A stretch of 57,302 nt of DNA from an uncultured Bacillota bacterium (GCA_937973635.1 CALJJZ010000062.1:1-57302), one strand, 5' to 3'; shown: positions 1 to 9,941, numbered from the stretch's first letter. Numbers and translations are program-made. Notes: a model not told the origin generated them from the sequence alone.

Positions 1-857
1 CCAAATTGAGCAGCAATTGCTCCCACATCCACCGTATTGGAACGGAAGCCTACTTTCGTTTTTTTATCGCGCTTGTGATAAAAGAAAATGCTGACTTCTA
101 CACCATAGATGTTTCTGCCGTAATTAACAAAACCTTCCATCTCTTCTGACCTTGCCCCGTAAAGGTCAAGCACATTTTCATGCAAGCTCATCCAAGCAAT
201 CTTTTGTGATTTATCCAATTGCAATGAAGCAAGGGCATCACGCAAAAGATATATAGTTGACAGAGGATATTCATCAAAGATCTTACGGCTAACCATGGAG
301 GGATCGACTCCCTTTTGAAGCAAGACCGCGGCAATTTGCAAACTGCGCGGTGTGGTATTGCCATATTTAAATGAACCCGTGTCAGAAGCAATGGCTACAT
401 AAAGGCAGAGGCTTATACCTTCATCCAATATTAACCTATTCTCACGGATCAACCTGTAAATCATCTCTCCCGTTGCAGCTGCATTGGTATCGACAAGATT
501 ATAATCTCCAAAATAAGAGTTGGTCAGATGGTGATCGATATTAACAATAGCCCCCGCCTGACGCACTTTCCCTGCCATATACTCAAGCCTCTCCAGATCA
601 CCGCAATCAAGCACGAAAACTACACCTTCAGGCGGTGCATCGGGAAAATTATTTTCTATTTCCTTCGCGCCAGGTAAAAAAGAATATTTATGCGGGATAA
701 CTCCAGGGCAAAACACCCTAACTTTTTTACCCAGGCACCGCAACGCAGCCCCCCACGCCAGGGCAGAACCAATGGCATCACCATCGGGCAGGGCATGGGT
801 CAGGACATAAATATAATCATTATTTTTTATAAGGTTATGAATTTCCCTGTTTTTCAC
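1..857 (-). CDS. nrnA: DHH-family phosphoesterase NrnA-like (oligoribonuclease / pAp phosphatase), 3' end cut by window edge
   Basis: The frame is open from a GTG at 857 to the left edge (285 codons seen, C-terminus missing). The protein carries the DHH-family signatures: an N-terminal PDGDAIGS motif, then DCGD and NIDHH, the Mn-binding residues of NrnA-like enzymes that degrade nanoRNA and dephosphorylate pAp. An AAGGAG site six bases upstream fixes the GTG start. The first 23 bases overlap the end of rbfA, implying translational coupling; rbfA-nrnA order is common in Firmicutes. The DHHA1 domain would lie mostly beyond the edge. Family assignment is firm; exact substrate preference is inferred. 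Confidence 0.9.
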   Translation of the reverse strand, partial: MKNREIHNLIKNNDYIYVLTHALPDGDAIGSALAWGAALRCLGKKVRVFCPGVIPHKYSFLPGAKEIENNFPDAPPEGVVFVLDCGDLERLEYMAGKVRQAGAIVNIDHHLTNSYFGDYNLVDTNAAATGEMIYRLIRENRLILDEGISLCLYVAIASDTGSFKYGNTTPRSLQIAAVLLQKGVDPSMVSRKIFDEYPLSTIYLLRDALASLQLDKSQKIAWMSLHENVLDLYGARSEEMEGFVNYGRNIYGVEVSIFFYHKRDKKTKVGFRSNTVDVGAIAAQF

Positions 858-1221
858 TTTCCGCTCCTTCTTTTGCCCCCAATTCCAAACTCTTTAAAAC
901 GCCGTCTATATGGGCCCCGTACTCCATTGACCGATCTAAACGGAACTCTATCTCAGGAGTATGGCGCAAACGAATTCTCTTTCCCAGTTCAGAACGAATA
1001 AACCCACTTGCCTTTTCCAATATTTTAAGGGCTTTATCCCTCTCCTCATGATCAGCAAATATACTGACAAATATTTTAACATGGCTGAGATCCCTGGAAA
1101 CATCAGCTCCGGTCACACTGGTCATCTGCTGTAAAGCAGGATCTTTTAACCCTAGACGAATAATATCACTTACTTCTTTTTTAATCTCTTCACCAATGCG
1201 TTGAGCCCTTTGTTTTGACAT
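835..1221 (-). CDS. rbfA: 30S ribosome-binding factor A
   Basis: This 128-residue protein has the usual RbfA length and KH-like fold pattern: basic N-terminus, a central 'HVKIFVSIF' strand, then the C-terminal 'RHTPEIEFRLDRSMEYG' element that is highly conserved in the family. RbfA binds the 30S subunit and helps mature the 5' end of 16S rRNA, notably in the cold. It lies 40 bases downstream of infB in the nusA-infB operon and overlaps the start of nrnA. The assignment is secure from sequence and context. Confidence 0.95.
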   Translation of the reverse strand: MSKQRAQRIGEEIKKEVSDIIRLGLKDPALQQMTSVTGADVSRDLSHVKIFVSIFADHEERDKALKILEKASGFIRSELGKRIRLRHTPEIEFRLDRSMEYGAHIDGVLKSLELGAKEGAESEKQGNS

Positions 1222-1261
1222 TTATCCTTACCTCACTGTGTTGGATCTTGTTAAGGCCAAC

Positions 1262-3382
1262 TTAAGAAACAGGCACCTGTTTCTGCATAAAAGCCTCAAA
1301 AATATCCCCTTCTTTAATATCATTGAAATGTTCCAAGAGGATACCGCATTCAAAGCCACTGCTTACTTCCTTAACGTCATCTTTAAAGCGCTTTAATGAT
1401 GCTATTCTGCCTTCATGAATTACTGTACCATCCCTGATAATTCTGATGCTGCAATTACGGTTAATTGTCCCCTCCAGCACGTACGAACCGGCAATGCTTC
1501 CAACCCTTGACACTTTGAAAACTTGGCGGACTTCTGCCTGCCCCAGAACAACCTCTTGAAATTTAGGTTTTAACAGACCCTTAATTGCCGCTTTTACATC
1601 TTCAATAACTTCATAAATAATTTTATATGTTTTTATTTCGACCTTTTCTCTTTCAGCCAACTTACGTGCCCCGGCTTGGGGCATTACGTTAAAGCCGATA
1701 ATAATTGCGTTTGAAGCAGAAGCGAGCATCACATCTGACTCGTTAATCGCGCCAACACCTTTATGAATTATCTTGATGCGGACCTGTTCATGCTCTATTT
1801 TCTCCAGGGACTCCTGCAGTGCTTCTGCAGAACCTTGAACGTCTGCTTTAATAATTATCTTTAAATCAACTTCATCATCCTGGAGCTGCTTGAACAGATC
1901 ATCAAGGGATGCTTTCTGTGTCTTACGTAAAGTGGCCTCACGCAGCTTATAGCCCCTCTTTTCGGCAATTTGTCGGGCAAATTTTTCATCTTTTATCACC
2001 AGGAAGGTATCACCAGCCTGGGGCACCTCTGACAGGCCCAGGACTTCTACCGGCGTAGAAGGAACAGCTTTTTCAATCTTCCTTCCCTTTTCATCAAACA
2101 TTGCTCGCACCTTACCGTAGATACTGCCACAAATAATGGGGTCCCCAACTTTCATAACTCCATCCTGAATCAGAACGGTTGCCACGGGGCCCCGCCCCTT
2201 GTCCAGCTCAGCTTCAATAACAGTTCCCCGGGCATGTCTGGTAAAACTGGCTTTTAATTCTCCCATCTCTGCTACCAGCAAGATCATTTCCATCAATTCT
2301 TCAATACCTTGTTTTTTTAAAGCACTTAACTCGACAAAGATAGTATCTCCGCCCCACTCCTCCGGAAGCAGCCCAATTTCTGCGAGCTGCTTTTTCACTT
2401 TGTCCACATTGGCATTGGGTTTATCAATTTTATTTAAGGCAACAATAATAGGAACATCTGCCGCCCTAGCATGATTATAGGCTTCTATGGTCTGAGGCAT
2501 AACTCCATCGTCTGCAGCCACTACCAGGACAGCTATATCAGTTACCTGGGCTCCCCTTGCACGCATCGCCGTAAAAGCTTCATGGCCCGGTGTGTCCAGG
2601 AAAACAATCTGTTTGCCCTGAACATTTACAGAGTAAGCGCCGATATGCTGAGTAATTCCTCCTGCCTCAGAGGCGATTACATTCGTTTCCCGGATCGCAT
2701 CCAAAAGTGAAGTTTTGCCATGGTCCACGTGACCCAATACGGTAACAACGGGAGCCCTGGTCCTGAGGTTGCCTTCATCTTCTTCATCTATGATACTTTG
2801 CAGTTCGTCTTCTCCAGGGTCTGCATTCAGCACAATTTTGACCCCATACTCTTCTGCAATAATTGAAAGAACATCCTCAGACAATTGCTGGTTAATATGA
2901 GAGATGATACCAAGATCAAGTAATTTTGCAAGTATTTCTGATGCCGTGACATTCAAGCGGCCGGCCAATTCAGCCACAGTTACCCTGCCTTCCAGGATAA
3001 TCTTGTCTTCATCCGTTGCCTGTTTTTCTGTGGCTGTACGGGCTGCACGCCTGGCTTTGCGACTCTCCCTGGCCGCTTCTAACCTGGCTTTTTTACTCTC
3101 TTTCTTTTTACGCGGCGGGAAACTCTTTTGCTCCGGGATTGCCGTCTCCATTGCCGGCACAGGTGTTTCTGCCAGTCCTTGCTCTGTGCTCGTTGACTGG
3201 TTCCCCCTGGACGGTTTTTTGCCCCCCTTGGTAAGCATCTCCACTACCCTGTTTGCCACATCTTCATCCATAGTGCTCATATGATTTTTAACATCTACCT
3301 GCAGATCCTGTAAAACATCGATCAGCTTTTTACTATTTATACCCAGTTCTTTAGCCAGCTCATAAACTCTGACTTTCCCCAC
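1262..3382 (-). CDS. infB: Translation initiation factor IF-2
   Basis: IF-2 is the GTPase that places fMet-tRNA on the 30S subunit and promotes subunit joining. Two IF2N modules are visible (about residues 3-53 and 128-182), separated by a Lys/Arg/Ala-rich linker. The G domain follows with GHVDHGKT (217-224), DTPGHE (263-268) and NKID (317-320), then domains II-IV. The length of 706 is normal for Firmicutes. The start is a GTG with GGAGGTG seven bases upstream. It follows ylxR after 62 bases, so the L7Ae-like ylxQ gene often found between them is absent. Confidence 0.97.
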   Translation of the reverse strand: MGKVRVYELAKELGINSKKLIDVLQDLQVDVKNHMSTMDEDVANRVVEMLTKGGKKPSRGNQSTSTEQGLAETPVPAMETAIPEQKSFPPRKKKESKKARLEAARESRKARRAARTATEKQATDEDKIILEGRVTVAELAGRLNVTASEILAKLLDLGIISHINQQLSEDVLSIIAEEYGVKIVLNADPGEDELQSIIDEEDEGNLRTRAPVVTVLGHVDHGKTSLLDAIRETNVIASEAGGITQHIGAYSVNVQGKQIVFLDTPGHEAFTAMRARGAQVTDIAVLVVAADDGVMPQTIEAYNHARAADVPIIVALNKIDKPNANVDKVKKQLAEIGLLPEEWGGDTIFVELSALKKQGIEELMEMILLVAEMGELKASFTRHARGTVIEAELDKGRGPVATVLIQDGVMKVGDPIICGSIYGKVRAMFDEKGRKIEKAVPSTPVEVLGLSEVPQAGDTFLVIKDEKFARQIAEKRGYKLREATLRKTQKASLDDLFKQLQDDEVDLKIIIKADVQGSAEALQESLEKIEHEQVRIKIIHKGVGAINESDVMLASASNAIIIGFNVMPQAGARKLAEREKVEIKTYKIIYEVIEDVKAAIKGLLKPKFQEVVLGQAEVRQVFKVSRVGSIAGSYVLEGTINRNCSIRIIRDGTVIHEGRIASLKRFKDDVKEVSSGFECGILLEHFNDIKEGDIFEAFMQKQVPVS

Positions 3383-3444
3383 TTTTTACACCTCCATATT
3401 TTAACCTCCTTAACAATTTAAAGCATAGGGAAAACAAAATTTTG

Positions 3445-3708
3445 TTAAGGAACATCACCTATATTTTGCATTAACTTGCTCACTACTCCTTCCGGAATAT
3501 TACGTTGCAGCGACTTTTCCAAACCTTTACCCTTGATGGCTTTTTTCAAGCAGTTTACATCAGGACAAATGTAAGCTCCTCTCCCGGCTTTTTTCCCGCC
3601 AAAGTCCAGCTCAATATCTCCTGCAGGAGTGCGCACTACCCTGATCAATTCCCTTTTTTCTTTGAGCATACGGCAACCCAGACACATACGCTGTGGTTTT
3701 TTCCTCAT
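3445..3708 (-). CDS. ylxR: YlxR/RnpM family RNA-binding protein
   Basis: This 87-residue protein has the YlxR (DUF448) hallmarks: the N-terminal 'RMCLGCR' motif, 'ELIRVVR', and the 'GRGAYIC' motif followed by a basic helix. YlxR proteins are small nucleic-acid-binding proteins encoded between nusA and infB; the B. subtilis member has been reported to bind RNase P RNA (RnpM). Here it sits 30 bases after nusA in the same operon. Identity is secure; the cellular role in this organism is inferred. Confidence 0.92.
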   Translation of the reverse strand: MRKKPQRMCLGCRMLKEKRELIRVVRTPAGDIELDFGGKKAGRGAYICPDVNCLKKAIKGKGLEKSLQRNIPEGVVSKLMQNIGDVP

Positions 3709-3738
3709 CCTGTCATCATCCCTCTGCTCTAAAACAAT

Positions 3739-5202
3739 TTACCGTTTTATCCTTTTGTTTCTACGTTTTTCAAAGTAATCATCATCTTCTTCGTCTTCAA
3801 TAAGGTTAACTTTTCCTTTTTTCCCTTTCTTTTTCCCTTTTTCTCTTTTCTTCTTCTCTTCATCAGGTTTTAGCTGCAGATCATCCATGATTATTAATTC
3901 ACCCGGTGTCATCTCTTCATCCTCTGTGTCAAAAAACAACCCCTGGACTTCTTCTTGTTCATCTACCAGTGGCGCAACATTTATCCCCGGGCCATCTTCT
4001 TTCTCTTCTTTCTCTGTTTCTCCCGTCACTGCTTGAAGCTCCTCTTCAGCCACTGCCTGAATATCTTCTTGAGGTTGCTCATTTAATACTTCCAGCTGTT
4101 CTTTTCTATCTTCCACCATCGTTTCCAGGTTTTGCTCCGCTACCGCTTCTTTTTTCGCGGCCATTTTCTCCAGGTAACTGGATTCACTGACAATATCAAT
4201 TTTCCATCCTGACAACCTGGCAGCCAAGCGTACATTTTGTCCCTCCTTACCAATAGCAAGGGACAACTGGTAATCGGGGACTATGGCTAGGGCTGACTTC
4301 TCGCCTGTGTTTACTTTAACTTTAATCGTTTTGGCCGGACTTAAAGTACTGGCCAAAAATATTTCCGGATCGTCATTCCATTCGATAATATCAATTTTTT
4401 CCCCATTTAACTCGTTGACAATTGCCTGTACCCGTGATCCTTTCGGCCCAACACAGGCACCTACAGGATCTACGTCCCTATTACGCGAATACACAGCCAC
4501 TTTTGAACGATTCCCGGGCTCCCTGGCGACAGATTTAATCTCTACGATGCCATTATATATTTCGGGGACTTCCAACTCAAACAAACGTTTAATCAGGCCG
4601 GGATGCGTCCTGGAGACAAATATTTGCGGCCCTTTGGTAGTCTTTCGCACTTCTGTAATATAAGCCTTTATCCTGTCACCCTGGCGGTATGTTTCACCCT
4701 GTATTTGCTCAGACATGGGCAAAATTGCCTCTGCGCGGCCCAGGTTAATAATGGCATTCTTTTGCTCAAAACGATGGATTACTCCGGTGACTATATCGTC
4801 TTCCCGGTCTATATATTCCTCATATATTAATTCCCTTTCCGCTTCCCTGATCCGCTGAATTACAACTTGCTTTGCCGTCTGTGCAGCAATACGGCCAAAA
4901 TTACGCGGTGTAACTTCTTGCTCAAGCAAGTCACCCGGTTCACTGAGAGGATTTATTTTTTTGGCCTCCTCCAGAGAGATTTCCTGCTGTGGATTGGAAA
5001 CATGTTCCACAACATTCAAGCATGCAAAGACATTAATCGTTCCTACTTCCCTGTCAATTTGTACTCTGACATTATGGGCAGAACTAAAATTTCTTCTATA
5101 GGCAGAAATCAATGCAGCCTCTATCGCTTCAAAGAGTGTATCTTTGTTTATGCCTTTCTCTTTTTCCAGTGTATGCAAGGCCATCAAAAAATCCTCGTTC
5201 AC
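3739..5202 (-). CDS. nusA: Transcription termination/antitermination factor NusA with long acidic tail
   Basis: The first 350 residues match NusA: an RNAP-binding N-terminal domain, an S1 domain (about 135-200) and two KH domains with 'GPKGSRV' and '[11 protein letters not shown]' loops. NusA binds RNA polymerase and modulates pausing and termination. The remaining ~135 residues form a Glu/Gln-rich acidic tail ending in a Lys/Arg cluster, making it longer than the ~370-residue B. subtilis protein. A strong AAGGAGG precedes the GTG start. It follows rimP directly, as in most bacteria. Confidence 0.95.
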   Translation of the reverse strand: MNEDFLMALHTLEKEKGINKDTLFEAIEAALISAYRRNFSSAHNVRVQIDREVGTINVFACLNVVEHVSNPQQEISLEEAKKINPLSEPGDLLEQEVTPRNFGRIAAQTAKQVVIQRIREAERELIYEEYIDREDDIVTGVIHRFEQKNAIINLGRAEAILPMSEQIQGETYRQGDRIKAYITEVRKTTKGPQIFVSRTHPGLIKRLFELEVPEIYNGIVEIKSVAREPGNRSKVAVYSRNRDVDPVGACVGPKGSRVQAIVNELNGEKIDIIEWNDDPEIFLASTLSPAKTIKVKVNTGEKSALAIVPDYQLSLAIGKEGQNVRLAARLSGWKIDIVSESSYLEKMAAKKEAVAEQNLETMVEDRKEQLEVLNEQPQEDIQAVAEEELQAVTGETEKEEKEDGPGINVAPLVDEQEEVQGLFFDTEDEEMTPGELIIMDDLQLKPDEEKKKREKGKKKGKKGKVNLIEDEEDDDYFEKRRNKRIKR

Positions 5203-5208
5203 CTAAAT

Positions 5209-5703
5209 TTACCTCCTTGGTTCATGTTTATACCAGAGATTTGCTTTGGAAATATTTTCTAGGTCTATTTTTACTTCTTCACCATTTTCTGTTACCAAAG
5301 TAAGGTTGTTCGCAGCAAAGCTTTTAATAACACCACGGAAGTTCCTGCTGTTATTTATTTTTTGGTATGTTTTTACCTTAACATTACTGCCGGCAAAACG
5401 AATAAAATCACTCGCTTTTTTTAACCTCCGTTCAACACCGGGAGAAGAAACCTCCAGAAAGTAACTGGAAGGAAACGGATCTTCCCGGTCGAGTAATTCC
5501 CCGAGAACTTTGCTGACCTTCTGGCAATGCTCCAGCGAAACACCGTTAGCGTTGTCAATGTAAACTACAATAAGGGGTTTGCCCTCAGAAGTTTTCCACT
5601 CCACATCCACCAGTTCAAGACCGGTTTGCTCAACCGCCTGGGCCGCCAGGCCCTCAACAATCTCCAGAATCTGGTTAAGCTCTTGATGTTTCTTGCCTTC
5701 CAT
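5209..5703 (-). CDS. rimP: Ribosome maturation factor RimP
   Basis: RimP assists 30S assembly. The protein shows the family core 'ELVDVEW', 'IVVYIDN.NGVSLEHC' and the key 'SYFLEVSSPGVERRL' segment, followed by a C-terminal SH3-like domain. An upstream in-frame ATG at 5724 exists, but GGAGG lies between it and the ATG at 5703, ten bases before the latter, so I chose 5703 (164 residues). It is first in the rimP-nusA-ylxR-infB-rbfA-nrnA operon, behind a promoter and leader hairpin. Confidence 0.93.
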   Translation of the reverse strand: MEGKKHQELNQILEIVEGLAAQAVEQTGLELVDVEWKTSEGKPLIVVYIDNANGVSLEHCQKVSKVLGELLDREDPFPSSYFLEVSSPGVERRLKKASDFIRFAGSNVKVKTYQKINNSRNFRGVIKSFAANNLTLVTENGEEVKIDLENISKANLWYKHEPRR

Positions 5704-5765
5704 CTTTAACAAACCTCCAACCATCCTGGTGCTTGCTTACTCAAGAACTTTACTTTACTAAGAAC

Positions 5766-5790
5766 AAAGAGTGGGTACAGCCCACTCTTT
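5766..5790 (-). terminator. Leader hairpin / possible attenuator before rimP-nusA
   Basis: A perfect 10-bp inverted repeat (5766-5775 with 5781-5790, 5-base loop) is followed on the minus strand by TTTGTTCTT-like sequence, resembling an intrinsic terminator. It could end the glycosyltransferase transcript. It lies downstream of a promoter-like sequence at 5820-5848, so it would also sit in the leader of the nusA operon and might attenuate it. Confidence 0.6.
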
Positions 5791-5819
5791 TGCGTTAACA
5801 CTCCACTTATCCATTGCTC

Positions 5820-5848
5820 ATTTTAACATATCTTACAGAGATATGCAA
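5820..5848 (-). promoter_or_regulatory. Sigma-A-like promoter for rimP-nusA-infB operon
   Basis: On the minus strand TTGCAT (5848-5843) and TAAAAT (5825-5820) are separated by 17 bases. The predicted start is near 5813, about 110 bases before the rimP start codon. It lies just after the glycosyltransferase stop codon. Prediction is from consensus only. Confidence 0.55.
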
Positions 5849-5854
5849 GCAAGT

Positions 5855-6496
5855 TCAGCGCAGGGTATGAACCCGGGTAAGATATTTTACAATTTCCCAA
5901 TACATTTTCATGCGAGCAGCCATTCCTTTCCAAACACCCAGCTTCTCTTCTTTCATTACGTGAGTCATATCTTTGAGAATAACCTCCTGAACCTTTGCCC
6001 CTGATGTTTCTAAAAGACGATTTAAGGCAACCTCAACGCCAAAACGAGCCACGTCCATATCTGAAATCTTTTGCAACATTGAGAACTTCAACGCCCGCTG
6101 TCCTGAAAGCTGTGGCGTAATCTTTTGCGCCAGATCAGTGGCTATTCTGCCCTTCTCAAATATGCCGATGGTCATATCCACTCCATTATATATTACAGGC
6201 ATTAAAAGATTATGTACATGTTCTACAGTTAAGCCGATTAAATCGGCATCAAGGAAAAGAACTACATCGGCTGAAATATTTTCCAGGCCCGCTTTTAATG
6301 CGCCACCTTTACCACGATTTTCCTCCAGTTCAATAACTTCTACATTGTAATTACGGGCTACTTTCACCGTATTATCGGTGGAACCATCGCTGACAACAAT
6401 AATTTTTTGAATAAGGGTTACCTTTTCTAATACCTGCAGAACATCTCCAATAGTCTTTTCTTCGTTATATGCAGGGATTATAGCAATAGCTTCCAT
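5855..6496 (-). CDS. Family 2 glycosyltransferase (GT-A fold)
   Basis: The 213-residue protein has a GT2 nucleotide-sugar-binding start ('IIPAYNEEKTIGDVL'), 'VVSDGSTDNT', 'NRGKGGALKAGL' and the metal-binding 'DAD' motif in 'LFLDADL'. 'SGQRAL' follows, as in dolichol-phosphate-mannose-synthase-like enzymes. No transmembrane segment is evident, so it is probably cytosolic or peripheral and acts on a lipid or surface glycan precursor; the acceptor is unknown. It lies between ispG and rimP, where proS and polC usually stand in Firmicutes. Confidence 0.85.
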   Translation of the reverse strand: MEAIAIIPAYNEEKTIGDVLQVLEKVTLIQKIIVVSDGSTDNTVKVARNYNVEVIELEENRGKGGALKAGLENISADVVLFLDADLIGLTVEHVHNLLMPVIYNGVDMTIGIFEKGRIATDLAQKITPQLSGQRALKFSMLQKISDMDVARFGVEVALNRLLETSGAKVQEVILKDMTHVMKEEKLGVWKGMAARMKMYWEIVKYLTRVHTLR

Positions 6497-6529
6497 CTGC
6501 TGCCTCCATCTTCTGTGTTCTAAGCTTTT

Positions 6530-7597
6530 TCAACCCTCCAGGGAAACCAATTGCCTAATCTTTTCCTGTAAAACTTCTTCCAGGAGCGAAACAGGTATTT
6601 TCTCTTCTACTTTACCATCTTTAAAAATTATAGCAAAGCCCTTGCCCCCGCTTATACCCAAATCAGCTTCCCGGGCTTCACCTGGTCCATTCACCGCACA
6701 ACCCATAACCGCAATTTTCAAAGGTAAGGCAGATAGTTTATTTTTAACGATAATCTGCTCCACCATGTTTACTATAGAAGGAATATCTATTTCGCAACGT
6801 GCACAGGTAGGACAAGAAATAATATCAGGGGAAAAGCGACGCATGCCTGCCGCCTGTAATATTTCCTTGGCCACAGGAATCTCTTCTACAGGATCGCCAG
6901 TTAAAGAAACCCTTATTGTATCGCCAATACCCTTTAATAAAAGGGCTCCTATTCCCAGAGTTGATTTTACAATACCCTTAATCCCTCTGCCTGCCTCTGT
7001 AATGCCAAGATGTAAAGGGTAAGGAACGAGCCTGGCAATTTCTTCATACGCCGTTACAGTTGTTGTTACACTGGAAGCTTTCAGGGAGATAACAATATTA
7101 TTAAAACTATGGCGTTCAAAAAAATCTAGACTGTGCATTACCGTTTCTACCAGAGCCTTAACAGTAGCCCCGCCGCAGCTTTTGCGAATTTTTTCAGGGA
7201 TGGAGCCAGCATTGACACCTATACGGATGGGAATCCCTTTTTCCCCCGCCAGGGCCAAAATGCGGGCTAATTTATCTTCCCCTCCAATATTACCCGGATT
7301 TATCCTTATTTTATCCGCTCCTGCTTCTAACGACATAAGGGCCAAACGATAATCAAAATGTATATCAGCAACTAGCGGGATATTTACCCTTTCCTTTAAC
7401 AGAGCCAGTGCCCGGGCAGCTTGAGCGTCCGGTATAGCCAAACGTACAATCTCACAGCCGGCTTCCACCAACCTGTTTATCTGGGCAAGTGTAGCTTCCA
7501 GGTCTTTCGTATCCGTGTTGGTCATGGACTGTATGGATATGGGGGCACCGCCTCCTATTGTAACAGATCCAACCTGTACAGGCAAAGACTGACGCAA
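6530..7597 (-). CDS. ispG: 4-hydroxy-3-methylbut-2-en-1-yl diphosphate synthase (flavodoxin/ferredoxin) IspG/GcpE
   Basis: IspG converts methylerythritol cyclodiphosphate to HMBPP in the MEP isoprenoid pathway. The protein shows the N-terminal 'QSMTNTDT' motif, the TIM-barrel region 'VADIHFDYRLAL' and 'INPGNIG', and the C-terminal [4Fe-4S] ligands in 'CPTCARCEID' plus 'GCAVNGPGE'. An ATG at 7612 opens the frame, but GGAGG lies just after it and eight bases before a TTG at 7597, so the TTG is preferred. It lies near dxr, another MEP gene. Confidence 0.95.
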   Translation of the reverse strand: MRQSLPVQVGSVTIGGGAPISIQSMTNTDTKDLEATLAQINRLVEAGCEIVRLAIPDAQAARALALLKERVNIPLVADIHFDYRLALMSLEAGADKIRINPGNIGGEDKLARILALAGEKGIPIRIGVNAGSIPEKIRKSCGGATVKALVETVMHSLDFFERHSFNNIVISLKASSVTTTVTAYEEIARLVPYPLHLGITEAGRGIKGIVKSTLGIGALLLKGIGDTIRVSLTGDPVEEIPVAKEILQAAGMRRFSPDIISCPTCARCEIDIPSIVNMVEQIIVKNKLSALPLKIAVMGCAVNGPGEAREADLGISGGKGFAIIFKDGKVEEKIPVSLLEEVLQEKIRQLVSLEG

Positions 7598-7617
7598 AAC
7601 TGCTACCTCCATTAATA

Positions 7618-8631
7618 TTAAAGTAGGCGGAATATATCTTGGAAAGAAATAAAGATCATCAGCATAATCAAAACCGCAAACCCCACAAAATGGATAAAAC
7701 CTTCTTTTTGCGGGTCAATGGGCTTCCCCCGGATCCCTTCCAGGAGAAGAAACAACAATCTGCTGCCGTCAAGTGCCGGGATGGGCAAAAGATTAATAAT
7801 CCCCAGGTTAATACTGATGATTGCCGCCAGTGAGAAAAGATTACTTAAACCAGCTTGCATTACTTCACCTACCACAGCGACAATACCAACCGGTCCCGCC
7901 ACATCCGCCGGAATAAGTCCTGCAATCATCTGATAGAAACTAATAAAAATTAGTTTTATAAAAATCCATGTATAATTAAAACCCCATACAATAGAAGGAA
8001 GCAACATAAACCTTTTATACTCAGGGGTAATACCAATAAGCCCTTTCCCCTGTTGATCTGCCGGAGTTACAGCGATAAAACGTTCTTCTCCATTCCTCCT
8101 TAAATGTAGCAGAATTTCCTGCTCCGGCTTTGCATTAATCCTGGCAACTACTTCTTGCCAATTATTAACATAAGCACCGTCAACAGCCAGAACTTCATCG
8201 CCGCTCTGCAGTCCAGCCAGTTCAGCCCTGCTTCCAGGGATTACTTCACCAATACGGGTGCTCTGTTGTTGCGGCACCCCTAGGAAAAAAAAGTACAGCA
8301 ACGTAAAAAGGAGCACAGCCAGAGCAAAATTCATAAACGGACCAGCAGCAATGACAGCAAAACGGGAGGGAATAGACTTGTCCTGGAAATTACCGGCCTG
8401 GCCCCTTTCGTCCGGGTCTTCGCCAAGCAGGCGGCAGAAACCGCCTAAAGGGAAAAGGCGTATAGAATAGTGAGTGCCCCCCCCCTCCCAGCCAATTAGT
8501 TCCTTGCCAAAACCAAGGGCAAATTCCAAGACTTTGATCCCGGCACGCCTGGCCGCTAGAAAATGTCCAAGTTCATGTACAAAAATTAACAACCCAAATA
8601 TAATAATAGAGGCGATAATGGTCCCAAACAA
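7618..8631 (-). CDS. rseP: RIP zinc metalloprotease RseP/RasP (site-2 protease)
   Basis: This membrane protease cleaves transmembrane substrates such as anti-sigma factors or signal-peptide remnants. It has the zinc-binding HELGH in the first membrane segment, a PDZ domain in the middle, and the second-site motif 'NLLPIPALDGSRL' near the C-terminus. The frame extends upstream to 8673, but AAGGAG spaced nine bases before a TTG at 8631 gives the family-typical N-terminus 'FGTIIASIIIFGLL'. It sits between dxr and ispG, the standard Firmicutes order. Confidence 0.94.
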   Translation of the reverse strand: MFGTIIASIIIFGLLIFVHELGHFLAARRAGIKVLEFALGFGKELIGWEGGGTHYSIRLFPLGGFCRLLGEDPDERGQAGNFQDKSIPSRFAVIAAGPFMNFALAVLLFTLLYFFFLGVPQQQSTRIGEVIPGSRAELAGLQSGDEVLAVDGAYVNNWQEVVARINAKPEQEILLHLRRNGEERFIAVTPADQQGKGLIGITPEYKRFMLLPSIVWGFNYTWIFIKLIFISFYQMIAGLIPADVAGPVGIVAVVGEVMQAGLSNLFSLAAIISINLGIINLLPIPALDGSRLLFLLLEGIRGKPIDPQKEGFIHFVGFAVLIMLMIFISFQDIFRLL

Positions 8632-8682
8632 AAGCAAACGCTCCTTTTCTCCTTTTGTCAAAAGCAAGAGCAAGATAAGATC

Positions 8683-9840
8683 TCAAATTCGGCAAATAAC
8701 CTTTTCCGTTTCCCTGCGGGCCCATCTGTCTGCTTCTACAATCTCTTCCAGGGACGGTTGCTGGATAACTTTATGCCTGCTCATCACTTCAGCCAGCAAA
8801 GTAGGTATTTGCAAAAAACTGATTCTCTTTTCCAGAAAACTGTGAACAACGATTTCATCGGCTCCGTTGAGAACGGCAGGCATCGTGCCTCCTGCCTGTA
8901 GTGCATAGTATGCCAGATCCAGGCAGGGATATTCCCCCTCAAACACGGGAGAAAAATGCAAGGCATGGTGGTGATCCCAGGCAAAACGGGGAAAATCATT
9001 TGCCCACCGCTCTGGATAGCTCAGGGCATACTGAATAGGCAAAAGCATATCGGGCAAACCCAGCTGTGCTAGAATTGAACCATCTAAGTACTCCACCATA
9101 GAATGAACAATACTTTCCGGGTGAATGACAACCTTTATCTGGTTTTTTTCCAGTTCAAACAGCCGGCAGGCCTCAATCACTTCAAAACCTTTATTCATTA
9201 AAGTTGCTGAATCAACGCTAATACGTGGCCCCATCTTCCAGTTTGGGTGTTTTAATGCCTGTTCAGGGGTAACATCTGCCAGTTCTTCTTTTTTTTTGCC
9301 CAGGAAAGGTCCGCCCGATGCAGTTAAAACAACCTGTTTTATTTCTCCTTTCCTGCCGGCATGAAGGCACTGAAAAATGGCTGAATGCTCGCTGTCAATA
9401 GGAAGGACCGTTGCCTTAAAGCGGCGTGCTTCTGTCATAACTAACTCGCCGGCAACTACAAGTGTTTCTTTATTGGCCAGCGCCACCTTTTTCCCCGCTC
9501 TAATCGCCGTCAGTGTAGGCATCATTCCGCTAAAACCCACCACGGCAACAATCACCACATCGACTCCCGGCCAAGCGGATAGCTCAATCATTCCCCTTTC
9601 TCCTGACAGGACTTTAACCGACAAATCGGCAAGACGATTTTTTAGGGTTACTGCATGTTCTTTATGATACACGGCGACAATTTCCGGATGGAATCTTCTT
9701 ACCTGTTCTTCCAGCAGGCTGATATTAGTTCCTGTAGCGAGGGCTCGTACATTAAACCTGTGCGGAAATTGTTCAACTATTTTAAGTGTTTGTGTACCAA
9801 TGGAACCCGTTGAGCCCAGAATTGCCAATTGTTGTTTCAT
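8683..9840 (-). CDS. dxr: 1-deoxy-D-xylulose 5-phosphate reductoisomerase
   Basis: Dxr makes methylerythritol phosphate from DXP, the committed MEP step. The protein has the NADPH loop GSTGSIGT (9-16), 'ALANKETLV' (about 120-128), the metal-binding DSEHSA (149-154) and the catalytic 'SVDSATLMNKGFEVIEA' region. The length of 385 is typical. It follows cdsA after about 100 bases and is upstream of rseP and ispG. Confidence 0.96.
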   Translation of the reverse strand: MKQQLAILGSTGSIGTQTLKIVEQFPHRFNVRALATGTNISLLEEQVRRFHPEIVAVYHKEHAVTLKNRLADLSVKVLSGERGMIELSAWPGVDVVIVAVVGFSGMMPTLTAIRAGKKVALANKETLVVAGELVMTEARRFKATVLPIDSEHSAIFQCLHAGRKGEIKQVVLTASGGPFLGKKKEELADVTPEQALKHPNWKMGPRISVDSATLMNKGFEVIEACRLFELEKNQIKVVIHPESIVHSMVEYLDGSILAQLGLPDMLLPIQYALSYPERWANDFPRFAWDHHHALHFSPVFEGEYPCLDLAYYALQAGGTMPAVLNGADEIVVHSFLEKRISFLQIPTLLAEVMSRHKVIQQPSLEEIVEADRWARRETEKVICRI

Positions 9841-9941
9841 CTCGTTTTCGCTTTCTCCATCATCTTAATTATAACAAAAAAACAACAAAATAGGAAAACC
9901 TATTCGCCACCTAACTTTACAAAAGGGTGATCACTTTAACA

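Noticed and set aside
2471-3284. Plus-strand frames over infB
   Set aside because: They are shadows of the infB coding strand with no ribosome sites or family motifs.
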